Positions 17,360 to 26,379 of a stretch of DNA of 64,000 nt are shown piece by piece; the stretch's first letter is position 1, and each line of letters begins with the position of its first letter. The stretch covers positions 516,843 to 580,842 of the forward strand of contig NZ_HE997628.1 in NCBI RefSeq assembly GCF_000312385.1, in the 5' to 3' direction. Made by a program: the position numbers and the translations under genes. The notes beneath the pieces are model-generated. The model made no database searches, was not told where the DNA came from, and was given only the letters and a program-made list of their open reading frames with translations. This DNA is from Tsukamurella sp. 1534 (GTDB taxonomy: Bacteria; Actinomycetota; Actinomycetes; Mycobacteriales; Mycobacteriaceae).

Positions 17360-19021
17360 ATGACCGAGCGGATCCTGCCCCTGACTTCGACGATGCAAGA
17401 CGAGCACCTGTCGCTCGCGACGCTGCTCCGGCACGCGACCACCTGGTACGCGGACGCGGCCGAGGTCGCGACGTGGACGCCCGAGAAGACGACGAGGATG
17501 AGTTTCGGGCAGCTCGGAGTGGAAGCGGCCAAGCTCGCCAACGCCCTGACGTCGCTCGGCGTCACCCCCGGCGATCGCGTGGGCACGTTCCAGTGGAACA
17601 ACAACGAGCACATGACGGCGTACGTCGCGATCCCCGCGATGGGCAGCGTGCTGCACACCCTCAACATCCGGCTGTTCCCGAACCAGGTCACGTTCATCGC
17701 CAACCACGCCGAGGACCGGGTGATCATCGCCGACGGCAGCCTGATACCGCAGCTCAACGCGGCGCTGGGCGGCATGACGACGGTGAGGCACATCGTGATC
17801 GTGGACGGCGACACCGGCGCGGTCGAGGCGCCCGCCGGCGTGGAGGTGCACGACTACCGGCAGCTCGTGGACGCGCAGTCGGGCGAGTACGACTGGCCCG
17901 AGATCGACGAACGCGCCGCGGCCGCAGCGTGTTACACCTCGGGCACCACCGGTGACCCCAAGGGCGTCATGTACAGCCACCGCAGCATCTGGCTGCACTC
18001 GACCGCGGTCTGCGCCAGCTACGGCCTCGCGATGGGCCCGTCCGACACCGTGCTCCCGATCGTGCCGATGTTCCACGCGATGAGCTGGGGCACCCCGTTC
18101 GGCGCACTGATGTCCGGCGCGTCCCTCATCCTTCCGGACCGGTACCTGCAGCCCGAGCCGATGACCCGCCTGCTCGCCGAGGAGAAGCCCACGATGTCCG
18201 CCGCGGTGCCCGCCGTGTGGATCGGCATCGTGAACCACCTCGAGACGCACCCGCAGGACATCAGCCACCTGCGCCACATCGCCTGCGGCGGTTCCGCTGT
18301 CCCGCTCAGCCTGGCGAAGACGCTGCAGGAGAAGCACGGCGTCCAGATGGTGCAGGCGTGGGGCATGACGGAGACCTCCCCGCTGGCCAGCATCGCGTGG
18401 CCGCCCCGCGGTGTGGACGGCGACGAGGCCTGGCGGTACCGGAACACCCAGGGCCGCTTCCTTCCCGGCGTCCAGGGCCGACTCGTGGACGACCTGGGCC
18501 AGACGGTGCCCGCCGACGGCGTCTCGCAGGGCGAGGTCCAGGTGCGGGGCCCGTGGATCACGGGCAGTTACTACAGCCCGGAGGGCGCGGAACCGGTGGG
18601 CGCCGACAAGTTCGAGGACGGCTGGCTGCGCACCGGCGACATCGGCAAGCTCACCGAGGACGGCTACGTGACCCTGGTCGACCGGTCCAAGGACGTCATC
18701 AAGTCCGGCGGCGAATGGATCAGCTCCGTCGAGCTGGAGAACGAGGTCATGGCGCACCCGGCCGTGCTCGAGGCCGTCGCGATCGGCGTCCCCGACCCGA
18801 AATGGGACGAGCGCCCGCTGGTCGCCGTCGTCCTGCAGCCGGGCCGGACTGTGACCGTGGCCGAGCTGCGGGAACACCTTTCGGGCAAGTTCGCCAAGTG
18901 GCAGATCCCCGACACCTGGTCGTTCATCGCCGAGGTGCCCAAGACCTCGGTGGGCAAGTTCGACAAGAAGGTGCTCCGGGCTCAGCACGCCGACGGCCGC
19001 CTGGACGTCCGGACCGACTGA
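17360..19021 (+). CDS. Acyl-CoA ligase (long/medium-chain fatty acid AMP-binding)
   Basis: 553-aa ANL-superfamily enzyme that activates a carboxylic acid as acyl-AMP and then acyl-CoA. Motifs are in order: the P-loop [17 protein letters not shown], the gate region [23 protein letters not shown], and the C-terminal hinge [16 protein letters not shown] with the catalytic Lys in TSVGKFDKK. The layout matches FadD-like ligases. ATG 17360 is preferred; ATG 17342 (MRYAWS) is an alternative. Nothing in the neighbourhood fixes the substrate. An aromatic or fatty acid related to the divergent dioxygenase is possible. Confidence 0.92.
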   Translation: MTERILPLTSTMQDEHLSLATLLRHATTWYADAAEVATWTPEKTTRMSFGQLGVEAAKLANALTSLGVTPGDRVGTFQWNNNEHMTAYVAIPAMGSVLHTLNIRLFPNQVTFIANHAEDRVIIADGSLIPQLNAALGGMTTVRHIVIVDGDTGAVEAPAGVEVHDYRQLVDAQSGEYDWPEIDERAAAAACYTSGTTGDPKGVMYSHRSIWLHSTAVCASYGLAMGPSDTVLPIVPMFHAMSWGTPFGALMSGASLILPDRYLQPEPMTRLLAEEKPTMSAAVPAVWIGIVNHLETHPQDISHLRHIACGGSAVPLSLAKTLQEKHGVQMVQAWGMTETSPLASIAWPPRGVDGDEAWRYRNTQGRFLPGVQGRLVDDLGQTVPADGVSQGEVQVRGPWITGSYYSPEGAEPVGADKFEDGWLRTGDIGKLTEDGYVTLVDRSKDVIKSGGEWISSVELENEVMAHPAVLEAVAIGVPDPKWDERPLVAVVLQPGRTVTVAELREHLSGKFAKWQIPDTWSFIAEVPKTSVGKFDKKVLRAQHADGRLDVRTD

Positions 19022-19064
19022 CACCCTCGGATTCCGACGCGGTCAGGGATCCCCCAGGTTGCTC

Positions 19065-19085
19065 CCGGGCCGCTTGCAGGCCCGG
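19065..19085 (+). terminator. GC hairpin between fadD-like gene and small secreted protein
   Basis: CCGGGCC (19065-19071) pairs perfectly with GGCCCGG (19079-19085) over a 7-nt loop. There is no T-tract, and the hairpin ends only 2 nt before the next ATG. It may be a terminator for the ligase gene or it may shape translation of the next gene. Confidence 0.3.
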
Positions 19086-19087
19086 AG

Positions 19088-19429
19088 ATGAAGCTGATCG
19101 GCATGACCAAGATGAAGAAGTTGATCGGATCAGCACTCCTCGGCGCCACCGTTCTCGGCGGCGTCGCCTCCGTGGGCGCCGGCGCGGCGTCCGCCGACCC
19201 GGGTAGGCCCGCCCAGCCCGGCGTCGTCCAGCACGACGACCGGAACAAGCAGGCACCGGGCCAGGCGCAGCGGCCCGCCCAGAAGGCGAAGCCGCAGGCC
19301 AACGGCCAGAACCCGGACTGGCGGCCGGGCCCGGTCTATCGCCAGGGCCAGTGGCACACCCCGATCTGGGACGCGGGCAAGAACCACTGGGGCTTCTGGC
19401 TCGGCCCGGTGTGGATCCCCGTCGGCTGA
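19088..19429 (+). CDS. Small secreted protein, Trp/Pro-rich
   Basis: 113-aa protein with a Sec signal peptide ([17 protein letters not shown]...ASA-DP; cleavage near residue 37 counted from ATG 19088). The mature part has a Gln/Pro/Lys-rich linker ([15 protein letters not shown]) and then a compact C-terminus with repeated W-P and G-P units ([33 protein letters not shown]). No family was recognised. Three in-frame ATGs exist (19088, 19103, 19112), none with a good ribosome site; the last gives the tidiest signal peptide. Confidence 0.65.
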   Translation: MKLIGMTKMKKLIGSALLGATVLGGVASVGAGAASADPGRPAQPGVVQHDDRNKQAPGQAQRPAQKAKPQANGQNPDWRPGPVYRQGQWHTPIWDAGKNHWGFWLGPVWIPVG

Positions 19430-19470
19430 CCCCGGCGCCGCACCCCGAACCACTCGACACCGAACCTGTC

Positions 19471-19500
19471 GGCCACCCGTCCTACCCTGGACGGGTGGCC
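19471..19500 (+). promoter_or_regulatory. Perfect 12-bp inverted repeat framing the uvrC -10 box
   Basis: GGCCACCCGTCC (19471-19482) and its exact complement GGACGGGTGGCC (19489-19500) flank a 6-nt loop, TACCCT (19483-19488), which itself fits the -10 pattern TANNNT. The uvrC GTG (19495) lies 6 nt after it, inside the right arm. The structure could be a terminator for the gene ending at 19429, an operator, or a hairpin that masks a leaderless start. Confidence 0.5.
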
Positions 19501-21465
19501 GACCCGCAGAGTTACCGCCCGGCACCGGGCACCATCCCCACGCAGCCCGGGGTGTACAAGTTCCGTGACAAGCACGGACGCGTCATCTACGTGGGCAAGG
19601 CCAAGTCGTTGCGCAGCCGCCTGAACTCCTACTTCGCGGACGTCTACGGCCTGCATCCCCGCACCCACCAGATGGTGACCACGGCCGCCTCGGTCGAGTG
19701 GACCGTCGTGGGCACCGAGGTCGAGGCCCTCCAGCTCGAATACAACTGGATCAAGGAGTTCGATCCCCAGTTCAACGTGCGCTACCGGGACGACAAGACG
19801 TACCCGATGCTCGCGGTCACCCTCAACGAGGAGTTCCCGCGGCTGTACGTCTACCGCGGTCCGCGCCGCAAGGGCGTGCGTTACTTCGGCCCGTACAGCC
19901 ACGCCTGGGCCATCCGCGAGACGCTGGACCTGCTGCTCCGCGTGTTCCCCGCCCGTACCTGCTCGGCGGGGGTCTTCAAGCGGCACAGCCAGATGGGGCG
20001 CCCCTGCCTCCTCGGTTACATCGACAAGTGCTCCGCGCCGTGCATCGGCCGGGTCACCCCGGCGGAGCACCGGCAGATCGTGGAGGACTTCTGCGACTTC
20101 CTCGCCGGCAAGACCGACAACCTGATCCGGCAGCTGGAGAACGACATGCTCGGAGCGTCGGAGGCCCTCGATTTCGAGCGCGCGGCCCGCCTCCGGGACG
20201 ACGTGGCCGCCCTCCGCAAAGCGGTGGAGAAGCAGGCCGTCGTGCTCGGCGACGGCACCGATGCCGACGTGATCGCCTTCGCCTCGGACGATCTCGAGGC
20301 CGCGGTGCAGATCTTCCACGTGCGCGGCGGCCGCGTGCGCGGCCAGCGCGGGTGGGTGGTGGAGAAGCCCGGAGACGCAGAGGGGGACGAGAACGCCGAG
20401 TTCGTCGAGCAGTTCCTCACCCAGTTCTACGGCGAGGAGGCCGAGCGCGCCGAGCAGTCCGGCGACGGCGCCGCCAATCCGGTCCCGCGCGAGGTGCTGG
20501 TCCCGGTGATCCCCACGGACCCGGACGAGGTGCAGGCCTGGCTCAGTGAACTCCGCGGATCCCGTGTCTCCCTGCGTATCCCGCAGCGGGGAGACAAGCG
20601 GTCGCTGATGGAGACCGTGGAGCGCAACGCCGCGGACGCGCTGCACCAGCACAAGCTCAAGCGCTCGGGGGATCTCACGGCCCGCTCCGCCGCGTTGCAG
20701 GGACTGCAGGACGCCCTCGACCTCGACGAGGCGCCGCTCCGGATCGAGTGCGTCGACATCAGCCACATCCAGGGCTCCGACGTGGTCGCGTCCCTCGTGG
20801 TGTTCGAGGACGGCCTGGCGAAGAAGTCGGACTACCGGCACTACTCGATCAAGGAGGCCGCGGGGGAGGGGCACAGTGACGACGTGGCGTCGATCGCCGA
20901 GGTCACCCGCCGCCGCTTCCTGCGGCACCGGGCCGATGCCCGGCAGGAGGAGGGCGCCGACGGGGGAGACATGGCGCCCGAGGCGGCGATCGACCCGCAG
21001 ACCGGGCGTCCCCGCCGCTTCGCCTATCCGCCCAATCTGTACGTGGTCGACGGCGGCGCGCCGCAGGCGGCGGCCGCGCAGGAGGTGCTCGACGAGCTCG
21101 GCGTCACCGACGTCGCCGTGATCGGCCTGGCGAAGCGCCTGGAGGAGGTGTGGGTGCCGGGGGAGGAGGACCCGGTGATCCTTCCGCGCAGCTCCGATTC
21201 GCTGTTCCTACTGCAGCGGGTGCGCGACGAGGCGCACCGGTTCGCCATCACCTTCCACCGCAGCAAGCGCACGAAGCGCATGACCAGCAGCGCGCTGGAC
21301 GCGATCCCCGGTCTCGGCGACACTCGGAAAACTGCTCTCATCAAGCACTTCGGTTCGGTGGCCAAGCTGCGCGAGGCGAGCCTCGAGGAGATCACGGAGG
21401 TGCCCGGAATCGGGCTCACCACCGCACGCACCGTGCTCGACGGCCTGCGCACCGGCGGCGCGTGA
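19495..21465 (+). CDS. uvrC: Excinuclease ABC subunit C
   Basis: 656-aa nuclease of UvrABC nucleotide excision repair, which cuts on both sides of the lesion. The N-terminal GIY-YIG domain starts [20 protein letters not shown], the Cys-rich region has [16 protein letters not shown], the UVR (UvrB-binding) motif is near residues 205-240 ([12 protein letters not shown]-like), the RNase-H-like domain has [20 protein letters not shown] and [10 protein letters not shown], and the C-terminal helix-hairpin-helix is [20 protein letters not shown]. The start GTG 19495 fits a leaderless transcript. Its stop overlaps the start of the downstream permease gene. Confidence 0.97.
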   Translation: MADPQSYRPAPGTIPTQPGVYKFRDKHGRVIYVGKAKSLRSRLNSYFADVYGLHPRTHQMVTTAASVEWTVVGTEVEALQLEYNWIKEFDPQFNVRYRDDKTYPMLAVTLNEEFPRLYVYRGPRRKGVRYFGPYSHAWAIRETLDLLLRVFPARTCSAGVFKRHSQMGRPCLLGYIDKCSAPCIGRVTPAEHRQIVEDFCDFLAGKTDNLIRQLENDMLGASEALDFERAARLRDDVAALRKAVEKQAVVLGDGTDADVIAFASDDLEAAVQIFHVRGGRVRGQRGWVVEKPGDAEGDENAEFVEQFLTQFYGEEAERAEQSGDGAANPVPREVLVPVIPTDPDEVQAWLSELRGSRVSLRIPQRGDKRSLMETVERNAADALHQHKLKRSGDLTARSAALQGLQDALDLDEAPLRIECVDISHIQGSDVVASLVVFEDGLAKKSDYRHYSIKEAAGEGHSDDVASIAEVTRRRFLRHRADARQEEGADGGDMAPEAAIDPQTGRPRRFAYPPNLYVVDGGAPQAAAAQEVLDELGVTDVAVIGLAKRLEEVWVPGEEDPVILPRSSDSLFLLQRVRDEAHRFAITFHRSKRTKRMTSSALDAIPGLGDTRKTALIKHFGSVAKLREASLEEITEVPGIGLTTARTVLDGLRTGGA

Positions 21466-22529
21466 GCCTCGCCGGCGTGGCGGCGCAGGTCGCCCCCGTC
21501 CTCGTCTTCCTGTTCGCGATCACCGTGGTCGCGGAGGTCGCCCAGGTGGCCGGCGTGTTCGATGCGGTGGGGGTGATCGCCGCCCGCCTGGGGCGCGGGC
21601 GGGTGCTGTTCATGTGGCTGTGGGTGGTGCTGGCGGCGTGCGCGGCGACGATCGCGCTGAGCCTCGACACCACCGCGGTGCTGCTCACCCCGGTCGTGCT
21701 GGCCGCCGCGACCCGGTTGGGGCTGGCGCCGGTGCCGTTCGCAATGACCACCGTGTGGCTGGCGAACACGGCCTCGCTCCTGCTGCCGGTCTCGAACCTC
21801 ACGAATCTCCTTGCGGTGTACCACTTCGACGGCGGGACGCGGGAGTATCTCGCGGTGTCGTGGCGCCCGGCGATCGCGGCGATCGCGGTCACGGCCGTCG
21901 TGCTGTGGCTGCTGCACCGGCGGGAACTGCGGGGCCGTTACGAGATGCCGATCTTCCACGCCCCTCCCGATCGGGTGCTGTTCGGAGCCGCCGCCGCGGT
22001 GTGCGCCGCGCTGGGGCCGGCGTTCGCGCTGGGAGTGCCGCCCGCCGTGGCGGCGTCGGTGGCCGCCGCCGGGCTGGTCGCGGTGCTCGCGGTCAGGGCG
22101 CCGGCACGCGTGCGGGATCTGGTGGTGCCGTGGCGGATGGTGCTGATCCTCGCCGCCGTCTTCACCCTCGTTCAGGTGGCGCTCGCGCTGGGGCTCGAGG
22201 GCGTGCTGCGCGGTATCGCGGGTGCCGGGTCCGGGCCCGTCGATCTCCTGCGGCTGGCCGGGACGGGCGCGGTCGCCTCCAACGCGGCGAACAACCTACC
22301 CGCGTACCTCGCTCTGGAGCCCGTCGCATCGGGGGATCCGGTGCGGCTCATGGCCCTGCTCGTGGGCGTCGGCGTGGCGCCCGTCGTCACCCTGTGGGCG
22401 TCGCTCGCGACGCTGCTCTGGCGGGAGCGGTGCACGCGGGCGGGCGTGCGCATCTCCGCCCGGCGGTTCGCGGTGCACGGACTGGTCCTCGCGCTGCCCG
22501 CGACCGCCGCCGCGGTCCTCGTGCTCTGA
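21462..22529 (+). CDS. ArsB/NhaD-like ion transporter family permease
   Basis: 355-aa membrane protein with about 10 hydrophobic helices. It has the look of the ion-transporter superfamily: a first half with [18 protein letters not shown] and [16 protein letters not shown], and a second half with [19 protein letters not shown]. These two paired re-entrant SxT/NxxN-like motifs are what ArsB/ArsAD anion pumps show. It is shorter than the usual 420 residues of ArsB. The GTG start overlaps the uvrC stop (GTGA), so it would be co-translated with uvrC. The substrate is not known; there is no arsR or arsC gene nearby. Confidence 0.75.
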   Translation: MSLAGVAAQVAPVLVFLFAITVVAEVAQVAGVFDAVGVIAARLGRGRVLFMWLWVVLAACAATIALSLDTTAVLLTPVVLAAATRLGLAPVPFAMTTVWLANTASLLLPVSNLTNLLAVYHFDGGTREYLAVSWRPAIAAIAVTAVVLWLLHRRELRGRYEMPIFHAPPDRVLFGAAAAVCAALGPAFALGVPPAVAASVAAAGLVAVLAVRAPARVRDLVVPWRMVLILAAVFTLVQVALALGLEGVLRGIAGAGSGPVDLLRLAGTGAVASNAANNLPAYLALEPVASGDPVRLMALLVGVGVAPVVTLWASLATLLWRERCTRAGVRISARRFAVHGLVLALPATAAAVLVL

Positions 22530-22575
22530 CCGGGGGAACGCGGTATTCGCCGTCCGTGTTCTGCGCGCAACGCAC

Positions 22576-22594
22576 TTAGTGTAGCGTCGCCTTA
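22576..22594 (+). promoter_or_regulatory. Candidate iron box (IdeR/DtxR site) before fbpA
   Basis: TTAGTGTAGCGTCGCCTTA agrees at 12 of 19 positions with the DtxR/IdeR consensus (TTAGGTTAGGCTAACCTAA), with both outer arms kept. It lies 48 nt before the fbpA start and contains a possible -10 element (TAGTGT). The position suits repression by iron-loaded IdeR. Confidence 0.6.
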
Positions 22595-22641
22595 CTCGCA
22601 TCCGAGCGGGTGATTTCGTTGTTCAAGAAAAGGATTCGACG

Positions 22642-23688
22642 ATGTCGTTGCGCAAGCGCACTACTCTCGCCGCCGCCCTGGTGGCGGTGGCCTCCCTGAC
22701 GATCACCGCCTGCGGTTCGAGCGACGACGGTGCGGCACCGTCGACCTCCTCGGCCGCGGGCGGCGAGCTGACCCTGTACAACGCCCAGCACGACACGCTC
22801 ACCAAGGAGTGGGTCGAGAAGTTCACCGCCGAGACGGGCATCACGGTGACGATCCGGCAGGGGAAGGATTCCGAGCTCGCGCAGCAGATCATCGCCGAGG
22901 GCGACAAGTCGCCCGCCGACGTGTTCCTCACCGAGAACTCCCCGGCCATGACGCAGGTCGAGAACAAGGACCTGTTCGCGGACGTCGACCCCGCGACCCT
23001 CGCCCAGGTGGGGGCGGGGCTCAAGCCCTCCACCGGCAAGTGGACCGGCATCGCGGCCCGCTCGACGGTCCTCGTCTACGACAAGCGCAAGGTGACGCCC
23101 GAGCAGCTGCCGAAGTCGATGGCCGACCTCGCCTCCCCGGACTGGAAGGGCCGCTGGGGTGCCTCCCCGTCGGGCGCCGACTTCCAGGCCATCGTCTCGG
23201 CCTACCTCCAGCTCAAGGGCGAGCAGCCCACGAAGGACTGGCTGAAGGCCATGAAGGAGAACTCGAAGGCGTACAAGGGAAACGGCGCAGCCATGAAGGC
23301 CGTCAACGCCGGCGAGGTCGACACCGCGCTGATCTACCACTACTACTTCTACGGTGACCAGGCGAAGACGGGCGAGAACTCCGGCAACGTGGGCACGCAC
23401 TACTTCAAGAACCAGGACCCGGGCGCATTCGTCTCGGTCTCGGGTGGCGGCGTCCTCAAGTCCTCGAAGCACGCCGCGCAGGCGCAGCAGCTGTTGAAGT
23501 TCATCACGTCCAAGAAGGGCCAGGAGGTGCTGCAGAACGGCACGTCGTTCGAGTACCCCGTCGCGTCCGAGGTGCCGGCGAACGCGAAGCTGGTGCCGCT
23601 CCCGGACCTGCAGGCGCCCACCGTCGACCCCGCGAAGCTGAACGGACCGCAGGTCGTGACCCTCATGACCGACGCCGGCCTGCTCTGA
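22642..23688 (+). CDS. fbpA: Iron(III) ABC transporter, substrate-binding lipoprotein
   Basis: 348-aa lipoprotein: a signal peptide of 23 residues ends at a lipobox TITAC (C24), then a Ser/Gly linker and a periplasmic-binding fold beginning ELTLYNAQHDTLTKEWVEKF. The order of motifs is that of the FbpA/SfuA/FutA iron-binding family, including DVFLTENSPAM and the metal-binding tyrosines in ALIYHYYFYGD. It binds Fe3+ outside the membrane and passes it to the downstream permease. It is first in a three-gene operon (spacing 4 nt to fbpB) behind a candidate iron box. Confidence 0.92.
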   Translation: MSLRKRTTLAAALVAVASLTITACGSSDDGAAPSTSSAAGGELTLYNAQHDTLTKEWVEKFTAETGITVTIRQGKDSELAQQIIAEGDKSPADVFLTENSPAMTQVENKDLFADVDPATLAQVGAGLKPSTGKWTGIAARSTVLVYDKRKVTPEQLPKSMADLASPDWKGRWGASPSGADFQAIVSAYLQLKGEQPTKDWLKAMKENSKAYKGNGAAMKAVNAGEVDTALIYHYYFYGDQAKTGENSGNVGTHYFKNQDPGAFVSVSGGGVLKSSKHAAQAQQLLKFITSKKGQEVLQNGTSFEYPVASEVPANAKLVPLPDLQAPTVDPAKLNGPQVVTLMTDAGLL

Positions 23689-23692
23689 CCGG

Positions 23693-25282
23693 GTGACCGC
23701 ACCCGCCGCCGCGACGCACGACCACGCACCGGGCCGCCCGCGCGGCCCGGTGCGCCGTCCTGTACTCGTGGCGACGGCGGTCCTGGTCGCCGCGTTCGCG
23801 GCCCTTCCCCTCGGGTTCGTGGTCGCGATGACCGTGGACACCGGCTGGTCTCAGACGCTCGACCTGGTCCTGCGGCCCCGCGTGGGGGAACTGCTCGCCA
23901 ACACCGTGCTGCTCACCGTCACCGCGGTACCGCTCAGCGTGGCGCTCGGCGTCGGAGGCGCGTGGCTGGTGGAACGGACCACGCTGTGGGGCAGGCGCAT
24001 CTGGTCCCTGCTCCTCGCGGCGCCGTTGGCGGTCCCGGCGTTCGTGGGCAGCTACGGATGGGTCTCGGCCGTACCGTCGCTCGCAGGGCTGTGGTCGGGC
24101 GTGCTCATCGCGGTGCTGTTCTACTACCCGCTGGTGTACATCCCGGTGGCGGCGGCGCTGAGCCGGCTCGATCCGGCGCTGGAGGAGACCGCCGCGTCGC
24201 TCGGCCTGGGCCGCTGGGCGGTGTTCCTCCGTGTCGTCCTCCCGCAACTGCGACTCGCGGCGCTCGGCGGCGCGGTGCTGGTCGCGTTGCACCTGCTGGC
24301 CGAGTACGGCGCGTTCGCGATGATCCGCTTCGACACCTTCACCACCGCGATCATGGTGCAGTACCAGTCGACGTTCAACGGCACCGCCGGGACGATGCTC
24401 GCGGGCGTCCTCGCCGTCCTCTGCCTCGGCCTGCTCGCGATCGAATCACTCGCCCGCGGTCGCGCGCGGTACGCACGGGTGGGTTCCGGTGCCCTGGCCC
24501 GACCCACGCGGATTCCGCTGGGCGGGTATCAGATCGCGGCTCAGGCGGCACTGCTCGCCCTCGTCGCCGCCGCGCTCGGCCTGCCCCTCTGGTTCGTCCT
24601 GCGGTGGACGGCGCGCGGGTGGGCGCAGACCGCGCCCGACGACCTGGTCGAGGCGCTGTCCACGTCCTTCGGCTACGGCGCCGTCACCGCCGGGGTCACA
24701 GTTGCGGCGGCGTTCCCCCTCGCTTATCTCGCGGTGCGGCAGCCGAATCCGCTGACCCGCGCCCTGGAGGCGTCCACCTACGTCAGCAGCGCCATGCCGG
24801 GCATCGTCATCGGGCTCGCGCTGGTCACGGTCTCCATCCGCGCCGTCCCGGATCTGTACCAGAGCGCGACGGTGCTCGTGCTGGCGTACGTCCTGCTGTT
24901 CCTGCCCCGGGCCGCCGTCGGCCTCCGTGCCGGGCTGGCGCAGGCGCCGGTGTCGCTGGAGGAGGCGGCGCGCGCGCTGGGCGCGCCACCGGCCGCCGCC
25001 TTCGCGCGGATCACGCTGCGCCTCACCGCCCCCGCGTCCGCGGCCGGCGCGGCCCTGGTGTTCCTCGCCGTGACCAACGAGCTGACGGCCACGCTGATCC
25101 TCGCGCCCAACGGGACCCACACGCTGGCGACCGAGTTCTGGGCCAGGAGCAGCGAGATCGACTACGCCGGCGCCGCGCCGTACGCCCTGACGATGGTCGT
25201 GTTGTCCCTCCCCACCACCTATCTGCTGTTCCGCCAATCCCGACGGGCCGCCGGACGCGGTGGCCGCTCCAGGAGCCGATGA
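23693..25282 (+). CDS. fbpB: Iron(III) ABC transporter, fused permease
   Basis: 529-aa permease with two homologous halves of about 6 helices each, as in FbpB/SfuB/CysW-type iron importers. Each half ends with an EAA-type coupling loop: EETAASLGLGRWAVFLRVVL at about residue 165 and EEAARALGAPPAAAFARITL at about residue 425. The GTG start (GTGACCGCA) is 4 nt after the fbpA stop. The stop overlaps the ATG of the ATPase gene. Both coupling loops would contact the ATPase dimer on the cytoplasmic face. Confidence 0.93.
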   Translation: MTAPAAATHDHAPGRPRGPVRRPVLVATAVLVAAFAALPLGFVVAMTVDTGWSQTLDLVLRPRVGELLANTVLLTVTAVPLSVALGVGGAWLVERTTLWGRRIWSLLLAAPLAVPAFVGSYGWVSAVPSLAGLWSGVLIAVLFYYPLVYIPVAAALSRLDPALEETAASLGLGRWAVFLRVVLPQLRLAALGGAVLVALHLLAEYGAFAMIRFDTFTTAIMVQYQSTFNGTAGTMLAGVLAVLCLGLLAIESLARGRARYARVGSGALARPTRIPLGGYQIAAQAALLALVAAALGLPLWFVLRWTARGWAQTAPDDLVEALSTSFGYGAVTAGVTVAAAFPLAYLAVRQPNPLTRALEASTYVSSAMPGIVIGLALVTVSIRAVPDLYQSATVLVLAYVLLFLPRAAVGLRAGLAQAPVSLEEAARALGAPPAAAFARITLRLTAPASAAGAALVFLAVTNELTATLILAPNGTHTLATEFWARSSEIDYAGAAPYALTMVVLSLPTTYLLFRQSRRAAGRGGRSRSR

Positions 25283-26337
25283 TGACTCAGATCCCCGGCG
25301 CCGAGCTGCGACTGCGCGGCCTCACCAAGCGCTTCGGCGGCACCACTGTGTTGCGGGGAGTCGATCTCACCGTGCCCGCCGCGTCGATCACCGCGGTGGT
25401 CGGGCCGTCCGGCTCGGGGAAGACGACGCTGCTGCGGCTCGTCGCCGGGTTCGCCCGCCCCGACGCGGGTTCCGTGCGGCTCGGCGAGCGTGAGCTCGCC
25501 TCCGACGGTGCCTGGACCGACGCGCACCGTCGTGCCGTGGGCTACGTGGCGCAGGACGGCGCACTCTTCCCGCACCTGTCGGTGGCCCGGAACATCGCTT
25601 TCGGGCTCGACCGCTCGGTACTTCCGGCGCGGCGACGCGCGGCCGCCGCCCGCGTCGCCGAACTGCTGGAGATGGTCTCGTTGTCACCGGACCTTCGTGG
25701 GCGCTATCCGCACGAGCTCTCCGGCGGGCAGCAGCAACGCGTTGCCCTCGCCCGCGCCCTCGCCGGCCGTCCGGTGCTGATGCTGCTCGACGAGTCCTTC
25801 TCCGCGCTCGACGCGGGCCTGCGGGTGGAGACCCGTGCCGCCGTCGCCGCGGTGCTCGGCGAAGCGGGCGTCACCACGATGCTCGTGACGCACGACCAGG
25901 CGGAGGCGCTGTCCTTCGCCGACCAGGTCGCGGTGCTGCGCGACGGCGTTCTCGCACAGGTCGGCCCGCCCGCGGAGCTGTACCTGCGGCCGGCCGGAGC
26001 GGAGACCGCCCGTTTCCTCGGCGACGTGGTGCTGCTCGACGGTGCGCCTTCGGGCGGTGTCGCCGAGACGGCGCTCGGCAGCATCCCCGTCGACGGCGGA
26101 AGTGGCGGCGGCGCGACGTCGCTCATGCTCCGGCCGGAGCAGATCAGGATCGCCCCCGACGGTACGGAGGCCACGGTCGAGCGGGTGGAGTTTTTCGGCC
26201 CGGACACGACCGTCGCGCTGCGGCTGCCCGACGGTACGCCCGTCTCGATCCGGCACCCCAGTACCGAACTGCCGAGCGTGGGCGACGTCGTGCACCTGAC
26301 GGTCGTGGGCTCCGCCGTGCCGCTCGGTCAGCGGTAG
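25279..26337 (+). CDS. fbpC: Iron(III) ABC transporter, ATP-binding protein
   Basis: 352-aa ATPase: Walker A GPSGSGKTTLL, Q-loop YVAQDGALFPHLSV, signature LSGGQQQRVALARAL, Walker B VLMLLDESF followed by SALD, and the switch His in LVTHDQAEAL. Walker B has Glu as Asp-Glu-Ser, which is normal. Residues from about 240 form a TOBE-like regulatory domain (MLRPEQIRIAPDG, VEFFGPDTTVAL), as in FbpC and PotA. ATG 25279 overlaps the permease stop, but ATG 25282 has the better distance to AGGAG at 25271-25275. It powers iron import. Confidence 0.94.
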   Translation: MMTQIPGAELRLRGLTKRFGGTTVLRGVDLTVPAASITAVVGPSGSGKTTLLRLVAGFARPDAGSVRLGERELASDGAWTDAHRRAVGYVAQDGALFPHLSVARNIAFGLDRSVLPARRRAAAARVAELLEMVSLSPDLRGRYPHELSGGQQQRVALARALAGRPVLMLLDESFSALDAGLRVETRAAVAAVLGEAGVTTMLVTHDQAEALSFADQVAVLRDGVLAQVGPPAELYLRPAGAETARFLGDVVLLDGAPSGGVAETALGSIPVDGGSGGGATSLMLRPEQIRIAPDGTEATVERVEFFGPDTTVALRLPDGTPVSIRHPSTELPSVGDVVHLTVVGSAVPLGQR

Positions 26338-26347
26338 CCTCGCTCGG

Positions 26348-26375
26348 CGCCCGCCGGGAGCCGGCCGGACGGGCG
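26348..26375. terminator. GC hairpin between convergent fbpC and ggt
   Basis: CGCCCG (26348-26353) pairs with CGGGCG (26370-26375), with a further inner CGG/CCG stem. It lies in the 42-bp gap between two convergent genes and has no T-tract; it may serve both directions. Confidence 0.35.
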
Positions 26376-26379
26376 TGGG

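Noticed and set aside
17340-17362. Leaderless promoter before the acyl-CoA ligase gene
   Set aside because: The nearest box is TACGCA, which lacks the final T of TANNNT, and two ATG starts compete.
21462-22529. Arsenite pump of an ars operon
   Set aside because: The fold pattern is ArsB/NhaD-like but the protein is short and no arsR, arsC or acr3 gene is nearby, so the specific name was not used.
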